Assembly (NCBI GenBank): GCA_030765045.1 | Contig: CM060961.1 | Coordinates: forward strand, 35,853,805 to 35,917,804 | Source: Tenodera sinensis | Lineage: Eukaryota; Arthropoda; Insecta; Mantodea; Mantidae | Reading direction: 5' to 3' | Length of the DNA stretch: 64,000 bases | Made by a program: the position numbers and the translations under genes | Notes under the pieces: model-generated | What the model saw: the letters and a program-made list of their open reading frames with translations, nothing else | What the model was told of the DNA's origin: nothing | Databases searched by the model: none | Shown here: positions 12,131-24,234 of the stretch, one piece after another | How positions within the stretch are numbered: the first letter of the stretch is position 1 | Layout of the letters: each line of letters begins with the position of its first letter

Positions 12131-13875
12131 TTTGTAAACAAAGTAAAAATGTAGATATATAACTTTTATTTCATTTTCTAAGCACATTATCTTACATATG
12201 TATGTGTAAAAACTCTAATTAAACATTTAGAATACTGGATATTAAAATAGCTAAGTTCAAGGGCTGCAGATATTTGCACATTCCTTCAGTAATAGGTAGC
12301 AGACGTTACGACTGTGAAATTCCAGGACCCCTGCAAAGAGCCGTTGTTAATTCTGGGCTTCCCATTATTCTTAATCAACCCCTTCCCCAACACAGAATTT
12401 AGCGAGCTGTATTGCTGTGACATGAGGAAGCTTTTTATTTACGCTAATTCCTTGCAAACAGCAACAACAAATAAAAGTAGTGCCGTAAATTAGCTACTCA
12501 TAATGCAGGTTCACGAGGCTTATTCGTTTCGGCTGCACGCGAAATTTCTCCACTGTAATTTTAATAGCGGCAGTGGAAGATCAAGGTGAATTTGTTATGA
12601 TGGAGGGCCAAGCCAGCGATTCCATCTCACCACGTAGGGCGGGCGGGCGGCAGGCAGGTAGCGTTACACTTTGTTCTTTGATATATTTTTCCTCGTCTAC
12701 ATGCCCCCAGAGCTATCAGCTCTTTGCAGGCTTCCACTCTCGCCCAGACCACTGTTAGGTCCGGCCGTCCAGATGCACCTCCCCAAGCGTGCTTTGCTCA
12801 CAACGACCTATGTACTACGACTCTGACACTAGTGCTTAACGAATGTTCCAAACTATTTTCTAATTGCTGCTCAATGACATAAATACAGTACAATGAAGGG
12901 GAATACCTCACACCCAATGTGGCTATCACAATTGCACTTAACGTGCACATGAGGAAGCAAAATACGAATTGCTTCCAATTTGAGAAAGGTATAAATACTT
13001 GAAAATCTATAACAATAACAACGAATATCTCCGAAATGGTTAACTCTATAACATTATATTGCGATATACGTATGGTAAGTGATTTTTACTGGCCCGAGCA
13101 AAGGTTTGAAAACACGAGGCGAGTCGATTCTTTTCAATTTCCAAAGATTATTAAAACACCTGACACACGTGTATTGCGCACAAATTTTGGGAGAAAATTA
13201 GTAATTTAGCATGGCGTGTGAATAAAATGTGAAATACTAACATAACGTTCGTCTTGATGGTTGAACTTAATTTATATATATTACTTACATCATCTTTCGT
13301 ATCTCTCTTCAGATTTTTCAGCTATGAGAGAATTACAGTCTATATTCCAATTTTCTTCGATTTAGAATCAACACACTCGTTCAAGTTGGCCGCCATGATT
13401 ATTGTGGGTAATTCCTGATTTGAGCACGGCCTACTCTGTTTATCTCGTGGGATGTGTATTAAGATTCAGTGACTCTCTGCATAACATTTTCGGTATTAGG
13501 CAAATTAGATGCCTAATTCCGTGATACAAAGTTGATTTTCCTGCCATGCTTTTATTCTGCAATACTTAATAGTTATGAAGTATCCAATAGATGACTGAAC
13601 AGTTCTATTTTGTGAGCACTGGATTCCCTGCCGAAACAAAACTTCAATTAATTTCAAACAATTAATTGGAGGTAACTATGCTAGTGGTCTGGGCCTTAAA
13701 AGTACGTAATATAGAAAGATAGGTTAAGGGGAGACATTACAGAAAATACCAAAAGCCGAAAGAAAAATACGGTTTCAGTTTCTTTGTTCAGTATTATAAC
13801 AAGAATTCTGGCTTTGGTTTACATATTTTCTCATCGGAGGTACAACAAACACTTGTATTTTTTGCGTGTTTTGCT
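12131..13875. other. No gene recognised
   Basis: A locally GC-rich patch (12550-12800, with GGGCGGGCGGGCGGCAGGCA) lies in AT-rich DNA. The short frame 12573-12758 shows no motif. Confidence 0.5.
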
Positions 13876-13965
13876 TCTCACACACACACACACACGCACG
13901 CACGCACACACACACACGCGCACGCACGCACGCACACACACACACACACTCACTCTCTCTCTCAC
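13876..13965 (+). repeat. (CA)n / (CACG)n microsatellite
   Basis: CACACA and CACG units run into CACTCTCTCT. No flanking repeat family is recognised, unlike most CA tracts in this window. Confidence 0.85.
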
Positions 13966-13989
13966 TATCTTTCTCCTACCCATTCTTCA

Positions 13990-15239
13990 ATAAACTATGT
14001 TAAAATGCTTATTCTCCCATCGAGTTTACGTTAATCTAGATCAGACCTGGGCAAAATCACCTCAAGTGTGCCACTTCACTGAAACACATTCTTGCCTCAC
14101 TCCACCTGACATCCCACCCCTTCACTGCTGTTCCTCTTCCGTCACCCCCATCCAGTGGCGAGTATAGCTTCGTCGGGACGTCTGTTTCAGGAAGAGTGGC
14201 AGACATAACTTTTTTAAAATTTGAAGAGATACTTTCTGAAATGCTCGTATATGTAAATGTATAAAAGGGATGATATGATTCCATGATGAGTTTAGTTTCT
14301 TATTAGTTTATATAAGCTACTGTACTTCGTGCTTCAAAGTTTGAACACAAAATTGCCTTTAAAACCAAACGACTTATTATCTTGATCAAATAATTTTAAA
14401 GTATTTTTAAGACCAAATTAATAAGGAAAGAAGATTACAGTAGGTTTAGGATATAGTCAAACCCTTCTAGAGCTGTTTGCTATCTGATATTCTTGAAATT
14501 TCATTCTCTTTGAATGGAACACACGCACGCGCGCGCGCAAAGCGTTTCAGCAATATAAAATATAGTGAAAGATTTACGTTTTCCAGTGTAGCGTGACCTA
14601 CTTTTATCACGCAGTTGGCATTTTAAGATACCTACTACCTGTTGTGGTCGCTTGTATGACATGAACGATCCCATGAGGGGTGAACTATACACACATATCT
14701 CGCGCCGTGATCTTTGGTGGCCTGGCCACAGCTTGTTGGTCAAACACACACTTCTCTCCTCGGACCTCATTAATTTCGCTATCACGCACTTAACCGCCGT
14801 TCAATAACCAACAAGTACAGACCTTGGTCTGGGTGGGAAATAAATTGGCAAAATCACCAGGTAACAGTTCATGGTTTAACTGAAAGTTGCTGTGGCCATC
14901 ACCCCAACAACAGATAAATCAAATACAGACCTGATGACACTAAAGTCAATAAGGTGATTTTAATTTAGCTGCAGGTGCCTGGCAGTTTATTGCACTGGAT
15001 AGCCCTGGTAATTATACAACTACTTGTGTAGCCAAACAATCCATCTACGTCACGCTATGGGGTACCTACCTGCGGGGGTTCACCACGCGACTTCTTGGTC
15101 AGCCTGTCAAGCTCGTGAGGTTTTCACAGTAACGTCTGTGCAAGAATGCCTCTGCAATACGACAATGTTCATGTGATATCTCCTATAAGTCAATAAACAA
15201 ACGGGTATTGTGGTCATACAAGGTTATTCTAAACATTGA
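13990..15239. other. No gene recognised; possible hAT-like end at 14045
   Basis: CAGACCTGGGCAAAATCACC at 14043 resembles a hAT terminus but has no partner. The 14501-14785 minus frame has no recognisable domain. Confidence 0.45.
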
Positions 15240-16085
15240 CGGTGATTCCATCCAAAAATTCGATGTCGGGATTTCACCGGAAATATATGCTTTGTGGCCC
15301 CGAAATCCAAAAACAAAAAACATTTTTAGAAAAACATACGTATTGCGCCTGTGAACAGCGTAACTCAAAAGCGAAAATTCGGCTGAAAAGCAAATTTGAC
15401 TTTTAAGTTTAATATATTTCAAGGATGCGACAAGAACAGCTTGAAAAAAATTCCTCCATCTTAAACTACCATTTACATTGAACGTTTTTCTTAAATTTTG
15501 ATTTTCTCTAAAAGGACTAATGATTTGAATTAAAATGCCATATGTTTAAGATATTTGTAGCAAACACAATGTATATTTTGAATTTTCTAGCTATAGCCCA
15601 CATAGTCTGTTTACTCTTGATTATTTTTGCATAACTGGTAAAACGTAACAGATAGACCATACTTATATTGGTATAACGCTAGGAATATTTTGAACGCGAT
15701 CCAGCCTGCACAATATTACAACAAAAACTAAATTCAGTCAAGAGAACTTCTTTCCAGCAAGTGTAGAAAATGTAGATCTCCAATGGCTCTAGTTTCCATC
15801 AACAATGTCCGGAGGCTTACACTTACTTATTAAGCCAAGAGATGTACAAAGATGTTCAAGTAGCTCCTGTACTGTTTACATTGAAAAGTTTTGGGAATTT
15901 TGATTTTCTCAAGATGGCTCTACCAGTTTTGTTTAAAGCATTTTCATGACAAATGAAATGCGTACTTTAAATATTCTGGTAATAGTCTATGAAGTCCGGC
16001 TTTTTCTGAATTAAAACTGGAAAACCAGCTGTAGACAAATTTGTATTCTACAAAAATATTGATTTCCTTAAAACACAAAAACTAA
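15240..16085 (+). repeat. Old TIR-like repeat copies (two pieces)
   Basis: Positions 15240-15660 carry CATCCAAAAATTCGATGTCGG through GCATAACTGGTAAAACG. After about 200 bp of other sequence, 15875-16085 repeats the middle block (TTGATTTTCTCAAGATGGCTC, ATGACAAATGAAATG, GGAAAACCAG). The TG tract is absent. Confidence 0.65.
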
Positions 16086-17403
16086 GCCTCTTAAATTTTG
16101 ATCGCACTGTTTCATGCCGTTTCTAGTTGCAGCTAAATGAATTATCCCGCATTCACATCTACCGACTTAAGTGAAATACTATTAAATAAAAGGCAATGGC
16201 TGTTAGTGTCACCTGAAACCTTTGAGTTTCTTTGAAATGAATATTTTCCCCCGAACTGTTAATAGAATGGAATGGGAGTATTTGAGGAATGTAATTAGGT
16301 TTCTGTGATCAACACTGCGCATGAATATATATCAAGGAAAACATTCCAGCTCACAAACAAGCTAATCAAATCCATTGCCATTCTCGCGAAACAATAACTG
16401 TTTTGTTTTATAGGCTTTGCTTCAATAACAGCAGAAGTCGCACTTGTCCTAATATAACCTCAAATACGGAACTAAAGTCGACCCTTGCAGAAGAAGTTTT
16501 CTTATTACCTCGACTGAGATTGAACAGCATTTGTGGTGCTTCAAATGCTCGTTAAAGCCGCTGTACTCTGGGAAATGGTCCCGAAAGAAACCTAGAAATG
16601 TGCAGACAGATGTCTATCGCAGTTTTATTGTTGCATTTTCATGAACGAGAGTCGTTTTTGTTGTTTGCGAGAGGAAATTAAACCCAAGAAATTTTTCCGG
16701 TTATATTAGCAGGAAATTTTATGTGCACTTTCGTCCTGAACGGAAATTTTAAATGTAATAACCGTGAAACACGTCCTTTAGAGCGCAGGTGAAACGCGAT
16801 GGGTTCACTTATAATAAAATACGCGCAACGTTATTGCCATTTCACAATAAACTCTGTTCTTTGTTTTCTAACAGCGAGGCGTTTAAACTGCTTTACCTTC
16901 CGCAGCATTTGAAAATAGTTTTAATTTAATTACCGATTCTGTATAACCCGTTTACCTAGGTATATAAATGGAGTAACAATACTGCAATGAATCGATTAAA
17001 TACACCCAGTGAGGCAACTAAAATTGCAACCTTTAATATATCTGCTATTTTAACGAGATTAAATACTGCGAGGGGGGGGGGGGCTTACAAATGTAGCGTA
17101 TTGGAGGTTTATCAGGTAATATATGTATTTTAATTATAAGTGAGTAAACTGGGGAAAAGTGGGACAATGGAAACAGCAGCAAGCTTCTTTTTCTCTGGAA
17201 TTACGAAAGTAGGTATTTATGGACTTAATACGAGAATATGCATTACACTTCGGAATAGCTAACTAATAGCTCTTAATTGTTTCACAAGATCGCATCTCTT
17301 TTCCATATTAGTGCTTTGTCCATATATTACTTAAATATTTTACATGTATAGGAAATCTATTCAGTCTAGTTTTTCATTGAGTTATGAGCAAAGTGTACCG
17401 TGA
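16086..17403. other. No feature recognised
   Basis: AT-rich, with a G11 run near 17072; no coding block or repeat identified. Confidence 0.6.
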
Positions 17404-17605
17404 CACCGTAGACGTCCTCATCGCCATCACCACGCCATCGCCATCGCCATCGCCATCGCTATCGCCATCGTCATCGCCATCGCCATCGCCATCGCCATCG
17501 CCACCGCCACCGCCATCGCCATCGCCACCGCCACCGCCATCGCCATGGCCACCACCATCGCCACCGCCACCGCCACCACCGCCGCCACCGCCACAACCAC
17601 CACCA
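17404..17605 (+). repeat. (CCATCG)n / (CCRCCG)n hexamer array
   Basis: Tandem GCCATC hexamers grade into CCACCG/CCGCCA units. All frames stay open (Pro-Ser, Ala-Val-Met or Trp-Arg repeats), so the apparent ORFs on both strands are artefacts of the array. Confidence 0.9.
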
Positions 17606-17799
17606 ATAACAACATGGTTTAGGCCTGCTGACGTAATCAGACAAATAAATATGCTGAACTATGCCACCTATTTCTTTCATGAACATACCCGCGACTTCTT
17701 GTTTCTAGATTCTTATTGTTTTACTTTTTGGGGTAATGGTCTTTCGTTCTGAAAAAATGTTCATAATTTAATATTTGATATGGTATTTCCGTTAAGTTA

Positions 17800-17936
17800 T
17801 CATTATTATCATCATTATCATTATCATTATCATTATCATTACCATTATCATTTTCATTATCATTATCATTATCATCATCATCACCATTATCATTTTCATT
17901 ATCATCATCATCATCATCACCATTATCATTTTCATT

Positions 17937-17974
<38 letters not shown>

Positions 17975-18002
17975 TTTCATCATCATCATCATCATTTTCA
18001 TT

Positions 18003-18037
<35 letters not shown>

Positions 18038-18044
18038 TTTCATT

Positions 18045-18112
<68 letters not shown>
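17800..18112 (+). repeat. (ATTATC)n / (ATC)n / (ATT)n array
   Basis: A progression runs from TTATCA hexamers to (ATC)n with TTTTC interruptions and ends in (ATT)n. It yields open His/Tyr, Asp/Asn and Met/Ile frames that are not genes. It sits 200 bp from the hexamer array. Confidence 0.9.
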
Positions 18113-18113
<1 letters not shown>

Positions 18114-18237
18114 CACTGGTCACTAATCATTCTTTAAAAATATGGGATCCCTTTTCGACATTACTGCTTTATCAAGAAGTTACCTATTCAAATATTTTAC
18201 CACTGTATGAAATCCTTCCAACAGTAATATGTTGGGA

Positions 18238-18860
18238 GACCACCCGGTAGCGCAGTGGTAGTACGTCTACCTCTGGCGCCGAGGATCTGGGTTTGCTCCC
18301 TGGTCCAGACGGGGGGATTTTTCGTCATTGGGAGGTCTGGTCCGCGGTGCACTTAGCCTCGTGGTGCCAAGTGGAACTGTATATTCGGGCCACTGGGAAC
18401 AGGATGCAGCGCTTCCTAGATCCCATAAAATCCTTGTTGGACCTGACAAGGAGACAAAGGATCTCCATTGGTATCTAGGCATCTACCTGGAGAGTCAGCG
18501 TAGGCAGGCATTAACGCTTCGGTCACAAGAAGTGAGTCCATCTCGCCGACAACTTAACAAGATGTACAGAGAACCTTTTAACTTCTCGTTGAGTTGTGAG
18601 TACTTGCCTGTTGTAGAAGGAATTTTAGGTTCAACTCCCGGTTTGAGGCTGGGGATTAGTGAGGATTGTCTCCCACCTGCTATAGTCTGGAAAATGAATG
18701 AGAGTGTGAATGTATAGACAACCCAAAGATTAACACCAACAGTAAAAAGTGAACATCACTGCCGTAAGCAAGTTTCCGCAGGCGAAGCGGTCAACATAAC
18801 CTAGATGTTAAAGACGGCATATAAATAAAGCAAAAATGAATGAATAAATACAAAAATTAA
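18238..18860 (+). mobile_element. tRNA-derived SINE
   Basis: RNA polymerase III boxes are present: A box TAGCGCAGTGG (18248-18258) and B box GGTTTGCTCCC (18290-18300), about 40 bp apart as in a tRNA. The body has GGGAGGTCTGGTCCGCGG and GCACTTAGCCTCG, and an ATAAATA-rich tail near 18830-18860. The body matches the minus-strand SINE at 60183-60511. Confidence 0.8.
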
Positions 18861-19062
18861 GGATTCACACAACTATACAAAAAACTAGTGTGTACTAGTG
18901 GTAAAATAGTGAATAAGTGTTTCAAATTGACGCAGTATTTCTCAATAAGCAATAACAATTTAGTTCTTTATAAGTCCCCTGCATCTAGAATACATAATAT
19001 AGCAAGCATAGGCAGCCTTCTGTAATAATTCGTTATGTTGACTTTCTTTTTTCTTCATGCAA

Positions 19063-21549
19063 TTTTTTTTTTTTTTTTTTAAATTTATTTAGAGTCGCTT
19101 TAACAATTAAGTCATATCGCGACTATTCTATGGAGTACAGCGGTATACAATAAATTTAGTACAATTATTTTACCAAAAACATGAGAATACAATCAAATCA
19201 GTACAACAAGTATGTTTCATATTATATTTTCGCATGCAAGCCCGTACCTTTGAGAAATGATAACACCCTTCTGCAGTTGGATGGCGTGTTCAGAGTGGTG
19301 GATAAGTCTCCAGTGATGTGATGAAGCTGTCGTTGTGTAGCGTATTGCTTACATTCTGTGAGGAGATGTTTTACTGTGAGGCGGGTGTTGCAGACTTCAC
19401 ATTGTGGTGGCTGGCCTTTGCTGAGGAGGTATGAGTGGGTTAACCTTGTATGACCAATGCGGAGACGTGAGATAATCACCTGCTCTTTCCTGCTAAGAGA
19501 ATAGACAGGGGAAGAATTGGTGTCTCCTTTCCTTACCATGTGTAGTTTTTCTGGAGGCGATTGATTCCAGGCCTGTTTCCATCTTGTTTTTATTAGTTTG
19601 GAGAAGTACTTTGTAATATCACGGTAAGGTACTGCTTGCTGTTCATGTGTGTCTGTTAACCGACTTGCTTCTTTAGCAGCTTTGTCCGCTTCTTCATTGC
19701 CCTTAATGCCGCAGTGTGAAGGGACCCAAATGAAAGTAACTATTTTCTTTTTATTTAGAGCAATGGAATAAAGACTGTGGATATCTTGAAGCAGTTGGAG
19801 GTCAGTTGAACGATCTCTGAGACTTTGGAGAGAGCTTAATGAATCAGAAATTATAAGAAATTTACTCTCACTAGATTGGATGATGTATGTTAAAGCTTGC
19901 TTAAGTGCACAAAGTTCGCAGGAGAATATGGAATAATATTTAGGGAGTTTCAGCTGAAGTTTCTTATCTGGGGTAATTATGGCACATCCATTGTCGCTGT
20001 CCGTTTTGGAACCATCAGTGTAGATAAATGTATGGTTAGGGTAGGCATTTGTTATTTCTTGAAACAGCTGTTTATAGCAAGATGCATCTGTATGGGATTT
20101 ATGGTAAGCTGTAATATTCAAATTTAGTTGAGCAGTTGGTATTCTCCAAGGTGGTAGACAATGAAATTTTCTGGGCATTATGGCAGGAACTTCTATGTTA
20201 TATTCTTCAATGCATTTGCTTATTTTAGATTTAAATGACATTTCTTTTTGTGAATTAGCCTGTAAACGTTGGTTGGACGTTTCTGGGAAGACGTACTGGT
20301 AGATCATTGATTCGGGTCTTGCTAAAGTTTTAAGGGCGAATTTTAGGCTCAGATCTGTTCTGCGGACGTTCAATGGCGGTTCGTCGGTTTCCATTGTTAA
20401 GGCAGAAACAGGGCTGGTTCTGTAAGCTCCCAAGCATATTCTTAGAGCTGCTGTTTGAATTGTATCTAGTTTCTTTAAAACTGAAGATTTAGCTGTATTG
20501 TAGATCTGGGCTCCATAGTCGAGTTTACTTCTAATGAGAGCTTGATACGTTCGTTTGAGGGTACTGAGATCAAAACCCCAGTTTTTGCAGCTTAGGGTTT
20601 TTAGTACATTTAATCTTCTGAGGCATTCATTTCTCATATCATCAATGTGATGTTTCCAGCTTAGAGTTGCATCAAACGTTAAACCTAAAATTTTGATAGC
20701 CTTCACTGAGTCGATTAGCTTGTTATCCACGCAGATTGTGGGGTTTGGGACTTTACATGGTGATTTGGAGAAGCATATGCATTTGGATTTATGATATGAC
20801 AAGTTAAGACCAGCATGATTAGTCCAAGTGTGCAGATTTTCCAGTGTTTCTTGAAGAAGTGTTGCAGTAGTAGAGGGGTTTTTCCCCTTACAAAAGATAG
20901 TTAGGTCATCTGCAAATAGTATACCTTTTACAGGTGGTGTAATACTGCTTACTATACTGTTGATAGCTATGAGAAATAGTGTGACACTGATTACTGATCC
21001 CTGTGGAACACCTCTATTAATGGATTCTTCTTTTGACATGGTTCCTTTGTAGCGAACTTTAATTTTCCATTCCTGAAGGAAGTTGTCAATAAAGTGATAC
21101 AAATTACCACGGATACCGATGTTACGTATTGTTTTGAGTATGTAAGCTCGTGAAATTTTATCATACGCTTTTTCTATATCTAGGCTTATTGCCATGAGAT
21201 GTTGTTTCTGTGTAAATGCAGCTTTTATTTCAGAATCAAGTATTAAAAGATGGTCAGTGGTGGATCGAAACTGGCGGAAACCATTTTGAAGTTCGGTGAA
21301 GAACTGCATTTTCTCTAGTTTCCAACGCAATCGGTTATTTATAATTTTTTCAAGTATTTTACACATAGAGCAGGTGAGGGCTATAGGTCTGAAACTTTCA
21401 GGTGAAGTAAGATCTTTGTTTGGTTTGGGGATGGGTACTATAGTTGCTGTGCGCCACTGTTTAGGAAAAGTTCTTGAGTTCCATATATAATTAAGGATTT
21501 CGTGAAAGTAAACCAGTCCATCTTGCGGTAAGGATTTTAACATTATGTA
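19063..21549 (-). mobile_element. I-like LINE, 5'-truncated insertion with poly(A) and target duplication
   Basis: The minus-strand element ends in an A18 tail (T run 19063-19080) and begins abruptly inside the RT domain near 21549. TCTTCATGCAA flanks it at 19052-19062 and 21550-21560 (11 bp, or 13 if the ambiguous TT is counted), a target-primed reverse transcription signature. The long open frame and intact duplication suggest a fairly young insertion. Confidence 0.9.
19222..21543 (-). CDS. LINE ORF2 (partial): reverse transcriptase + RNase H + C-terminal zinc knuckle
   Basis: The open frame of 773 residues lacks the N-terminal endonuclease because the insertion is 5'-truncated. RT motifs run in order: FRPIAL (51-56), NGFR (87-90), SLDIEKAYD with catalytic Asp122, GVPQGS (178-183) and FADD (210-213). 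RNase H follows with the full acidic set: TDGS Asp510, Glu543, SDSLSS Asp567 and GNEEADKAAK Asp620. A C-terminal CEVC...HLLTEC knuckle follows. Domain order fits I-clade or related RNase H-bearing LINEs. No internal stop is present. The first Met is only the first after truncation, not a native start. Confidence 0.92.
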   Translation of the reverse strand: MLKSLPQDGLVYFHEILNYIWNSRTFPKQWRTATIVPIPKPNKDLTSPESFRPIALTCSMCKILEKIINNRLRWKLEKMQFFTELQNGFRQFRSTTDHLLILDSEIKAAFTQKQHLMAISLDIEKAYDKISRAYILKTIRNIGIRGNLYHFIDNFLQEWKIKVRYKGTMSKEESINRGVPQGSVISVTLFLIAINSIVSSITPPVKGILFADDLTIFCKGKNPSTTATLLQETLENLHTWTNHAGLNLSYHKSKCICFSKSPCKVPNPTICVDNKLIDSVKAIKILGLTFDATLSWKHHIDDMRNECLRRLNVLKTLSCKNWGFDLSTLKRTYQALIRSKLDYGAQIYNTAKSSVLKKLDTIQTAALRICLGAYRTSPVSALTMETDEPPLNVRRTDLSLKFALKTLARPESMIYQYVFPETSNQRLQANSQKEMSFKSKISKCIEEYNIEVPAIMPRKFHCLPPWRIPTAQLNLNITAYHKSHTDASCYKQLFQEITNAYPNHTFIYTDGSKTDSDNGCAIITPDKKLQLKLPKYYSIFSCELCALKQALTYIIQSSESKFLIISDSLSSLQSLRDRSTDLQLLQDIHSLYSIALNKKKIVTFIWVPSHCGIKGNEEADKAAKEASRLTDTHEQQAVPYRDITKYFSKLIKTRWKQAWNQSPPEKLHMVRKGDTNSSPVYSLSRKEQVIISRLRIGHTRLTHSYLLSKGQPPQCEVCNTRLTVKHLLTECKQYATQRQLHHITGDLSTTLNTPSNCRRVLSFLKGTGLHAKI

Positions 21550-21560
21550 TCTTCATGCAA

Positions 21561-22569
21561 TTAATTCATGGATTAAAGAAGTGTTTGAAATTGACTTTTG
21601 TGTTTAAATACGAATAAGCATATTTAAAAGTGTGATTATCGACGAATTAAGTGATATTTGTGAAGTCTGAAGAGCACTGTGAACGTTCTGTATAGTATTT
21701 GAACATTAATCGGAAGGATTGATCAGATGTAAGTTGATTTGTATAATAACGACAAATCTGCCATAATTTAGCGGATTATTTAACGACGTGAAAAGTGTGA
21801 AGATTACTGTTTAAGAAGTGTTTATTAAGAGTAATGAAAGCAACTTCTAATTGCTTTCTTGCATTAATTTGTTTATTCCTTGAACGTGTAAAAAATCATT
21901 AGCGATGTCTCACTGTTAACCTCAACATTACTATTTGAACGCAAAAGCTGAATCAAATGGAAATAAACACGAACTGTGAGATATAGCTACTGCTGGATCA
22001 GGGTGTGTTGAGTGCTCGAATTGTTTACATCCACTCATCGCACATGTGGCTGTCTCCACGGGAAAATATAAATCGTGTACCGCGTTAATCGCTGAGGTTT
22101 ACAAGTGTTTTATGCCGCAATTATCGATTACGATGCAATGGAACTTTAATAATATAGACTGCCTCTAGGGGTGCCTAAATGAACTACGGTTTATTAAATC
22201 CCAAACAGTCTTAAAGTATTCTACTTCCGTAATGTAATAGGAACTTTAATAAGCAAAATTAACTTCGATTCATTTATGCTTCTGGAGTTACAGTTGTAAG
22301 TCGAATAGGCTATTCGACATCGCACTAAGCACTGGAGTTTCGATACTGATATTTGAAAACAGTTATAACAAACAAAAAATTACAGGATTTTACCACACGT
22401 TGACACATGCAGTACTCCGTATAGGCCTTTGTCAGGGTAAACTCAAAATACCAAAAGGCAAGTGGATTTTCACGATAAAGTTTTCTCAAAAATTACTTGT
22501 ATCTGATTGTCATCTTACAGATAAATAGTAATTACTAATTATAAAAAGTATTGTGCGTTAACTAAAATA
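21561..22569. other. No feature recognised
   Basis: This is target DNA on the 5' side of the I-like LINE insertion; AT-rich with no open frame of note. Confidence 0.6.
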
Positions 22570-23068
22570 TTTATATCGAAATTTCACCGGAAATATGTTA
22601 ATTCAAAAACGAAAAGTCGGTTATAAACCAAACTTGGATTTAAGTGCAACTGCGTCCAAGGGTTTGACACGAATCCGCCCCCCCCCCCTCAAGCAAATAC
22701 TTCACCCAAGCTAACCTTTATACGAAAAATGTTTAGAATTTTTTTTTTTCTAAAAGATTACTCCAAGTGTTTTTATTAAAATACCATATGTTTAAGACGT
22801 ACGTACATCTTTAATTTTCATTCTAGATGATCTTGCAGAAATCGTAAACAGTTAAAGGGCATACAAAATCGTATTACACTAAAATTGTAGATTTCATTAA
22901 AGCACATAGTTCAAGTAAAATAGATTTTTAAGGGCTTAATCATTATGCTCACAGACAGACTTTCTAATTTGGAGGGCCTCAAAACATATATTTCCCATGA
23001 AAATCGACATAGTATTTTTGGATGGTATATACTTCTTCCTCTACTGTCTGTAAGTATTAGAGAAATCA
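22570..23068. repeat. Old TIR-like repeat fragments, one direct and one inverted
   Basis: Positions 22570-22930 are in plus orientation (CGAAATTTCACCGGAAATATG, AACGAAAAGTCGGTT, a C10 run). Positions 22945-23068 are in minus orientation (GAGGGCCTCAAAACATATATTTCC...TAGTATTTTTGGATGG). The pair is arranged tail to tail. Confidence 0.65.
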
Positions 23069-23615
23069 AAAATATATTACATGATTTTAAATGTCCAAAC
23101 AGCCTTCAGAGGTATTTAAGAGAAATCTGAGTTTGGTTATTCTAATCTCCTTATTGGTATAGATGTGACCAAGTACTGGTTTCGATCCTTGTGGTTACCA
23201 GTCTCCCTCTCTCCCTCCCCCTCCTGCCCCGTGCGCCGACATGCAAGAATACCTACAGGTCATAAAGTTAGGTGCTTGTATTAACAGAGAAAGGGTATGA
23301 ACATAGCCGTTGTAAGGGAGGATACGGTGAAGTAGTTAATCACAGTACAACGGTTCATTATGCAGCATTTATCTTAAGTAGTGTAATAAATTACACACTC
23401 TACTTACACCATACTGGTTCCCATACACAGAATAATTATAAGTAAGGTTATGAGTAGAAAATAACACAAACAGCTAGCAGAAAAAAGTGGCGTTTGCGTT
23501 TGGGTAAAGGTTTCTGTTATTGTATTACATTAAACTAACTGAAAAAGGTAGATATTTGTTTTAATTGCATTATTTTAGGTTCCTTTAACAATGAACTCTT
23601 ATCGCAACAACAAAA

Positions 23616-23685
23616 AATCTGATGTGTTGCTCTCACATGACTTTCTCTACTCTTGTACTAACCATTCTTACAAACTAGGATGTTT
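23616..23685 (-). repeat. TIR-like repeat distal-end fragment
   Basis: Only the distal block is present: AAAAAATCTGATGTGTTGC, TGACTTTCTCTACTCTTG, then TACTAACCATTCTTACAAAC. It shows that the distal end can exist alone. Confidence 0.7.
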
Positions 23686-23884
23686 TATTACTCGCGGCCT
23701 AGCATCAATCTGAGAACTATAAGATTCTATTAGTGTTGTCATAGGGAGTAGTGCGGATCTATTTTATAGTTGAAACAGTGTTGTCTTAATGAATGTTTTG
23801 AACAATTTATTAACACTTAAAATTATTATCCTTCATATGAAACACAATTTGAATTATTTCAGAGGACTTACATAAAAATGGTGC

Positions 23885-24075
23885 CTCAAAATCCTTCCAT
23901 TTGTCGCTGTCCGTGGGATCCGGGCAGGGAGCGGCCTCTAGGTACATGGACCCCACGCTTAGATCTCCCTTAGGTGGCTCCGGAAGGCCTAAAGACTTCG
24001 TCACAGTTAGGAAGTTTTAGGAACCTGTGTCAATATCTGTGCCGTTAGTGTAGGTCTGGTCGCCCGGCGTCTCCT
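23885..24075 (+). repeat. SINE 3' part related to 45415-45745
   Basis: It shares GGCCTAAAGACTTCG, a short unique stretch, CAATATCTGTGCCGTTAGT and GGTCTGGTCGCC with the 45.4-kb element. An (ATCTC)n stutter follows at 24070-24095. Confidence 0.6.
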
Positions 24076-24234
24076 CTCATCTCATCTCATCCCGCCTTTC
24101 AGGGGTGCTCCCTTGGGGGTATAAGTACATGTATCTGGACGGCTGACCTTCGCTCGGCGTTTTTGTTATTGTTGTTAAATCGCGTTTTTTGGGAGAAGAT
24201 ATAGGAAATTGTATCAATTCTTTGCTGAAGTGCG

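Noticed and set aside
17721..18130. Asp/Asn-rich, His/Tyr-rich and Met/Ile-rich long open frames
   Set aside because: All are readings of one (ATC)n/(ATT)n array on both strands; no flanking coding or splice context.
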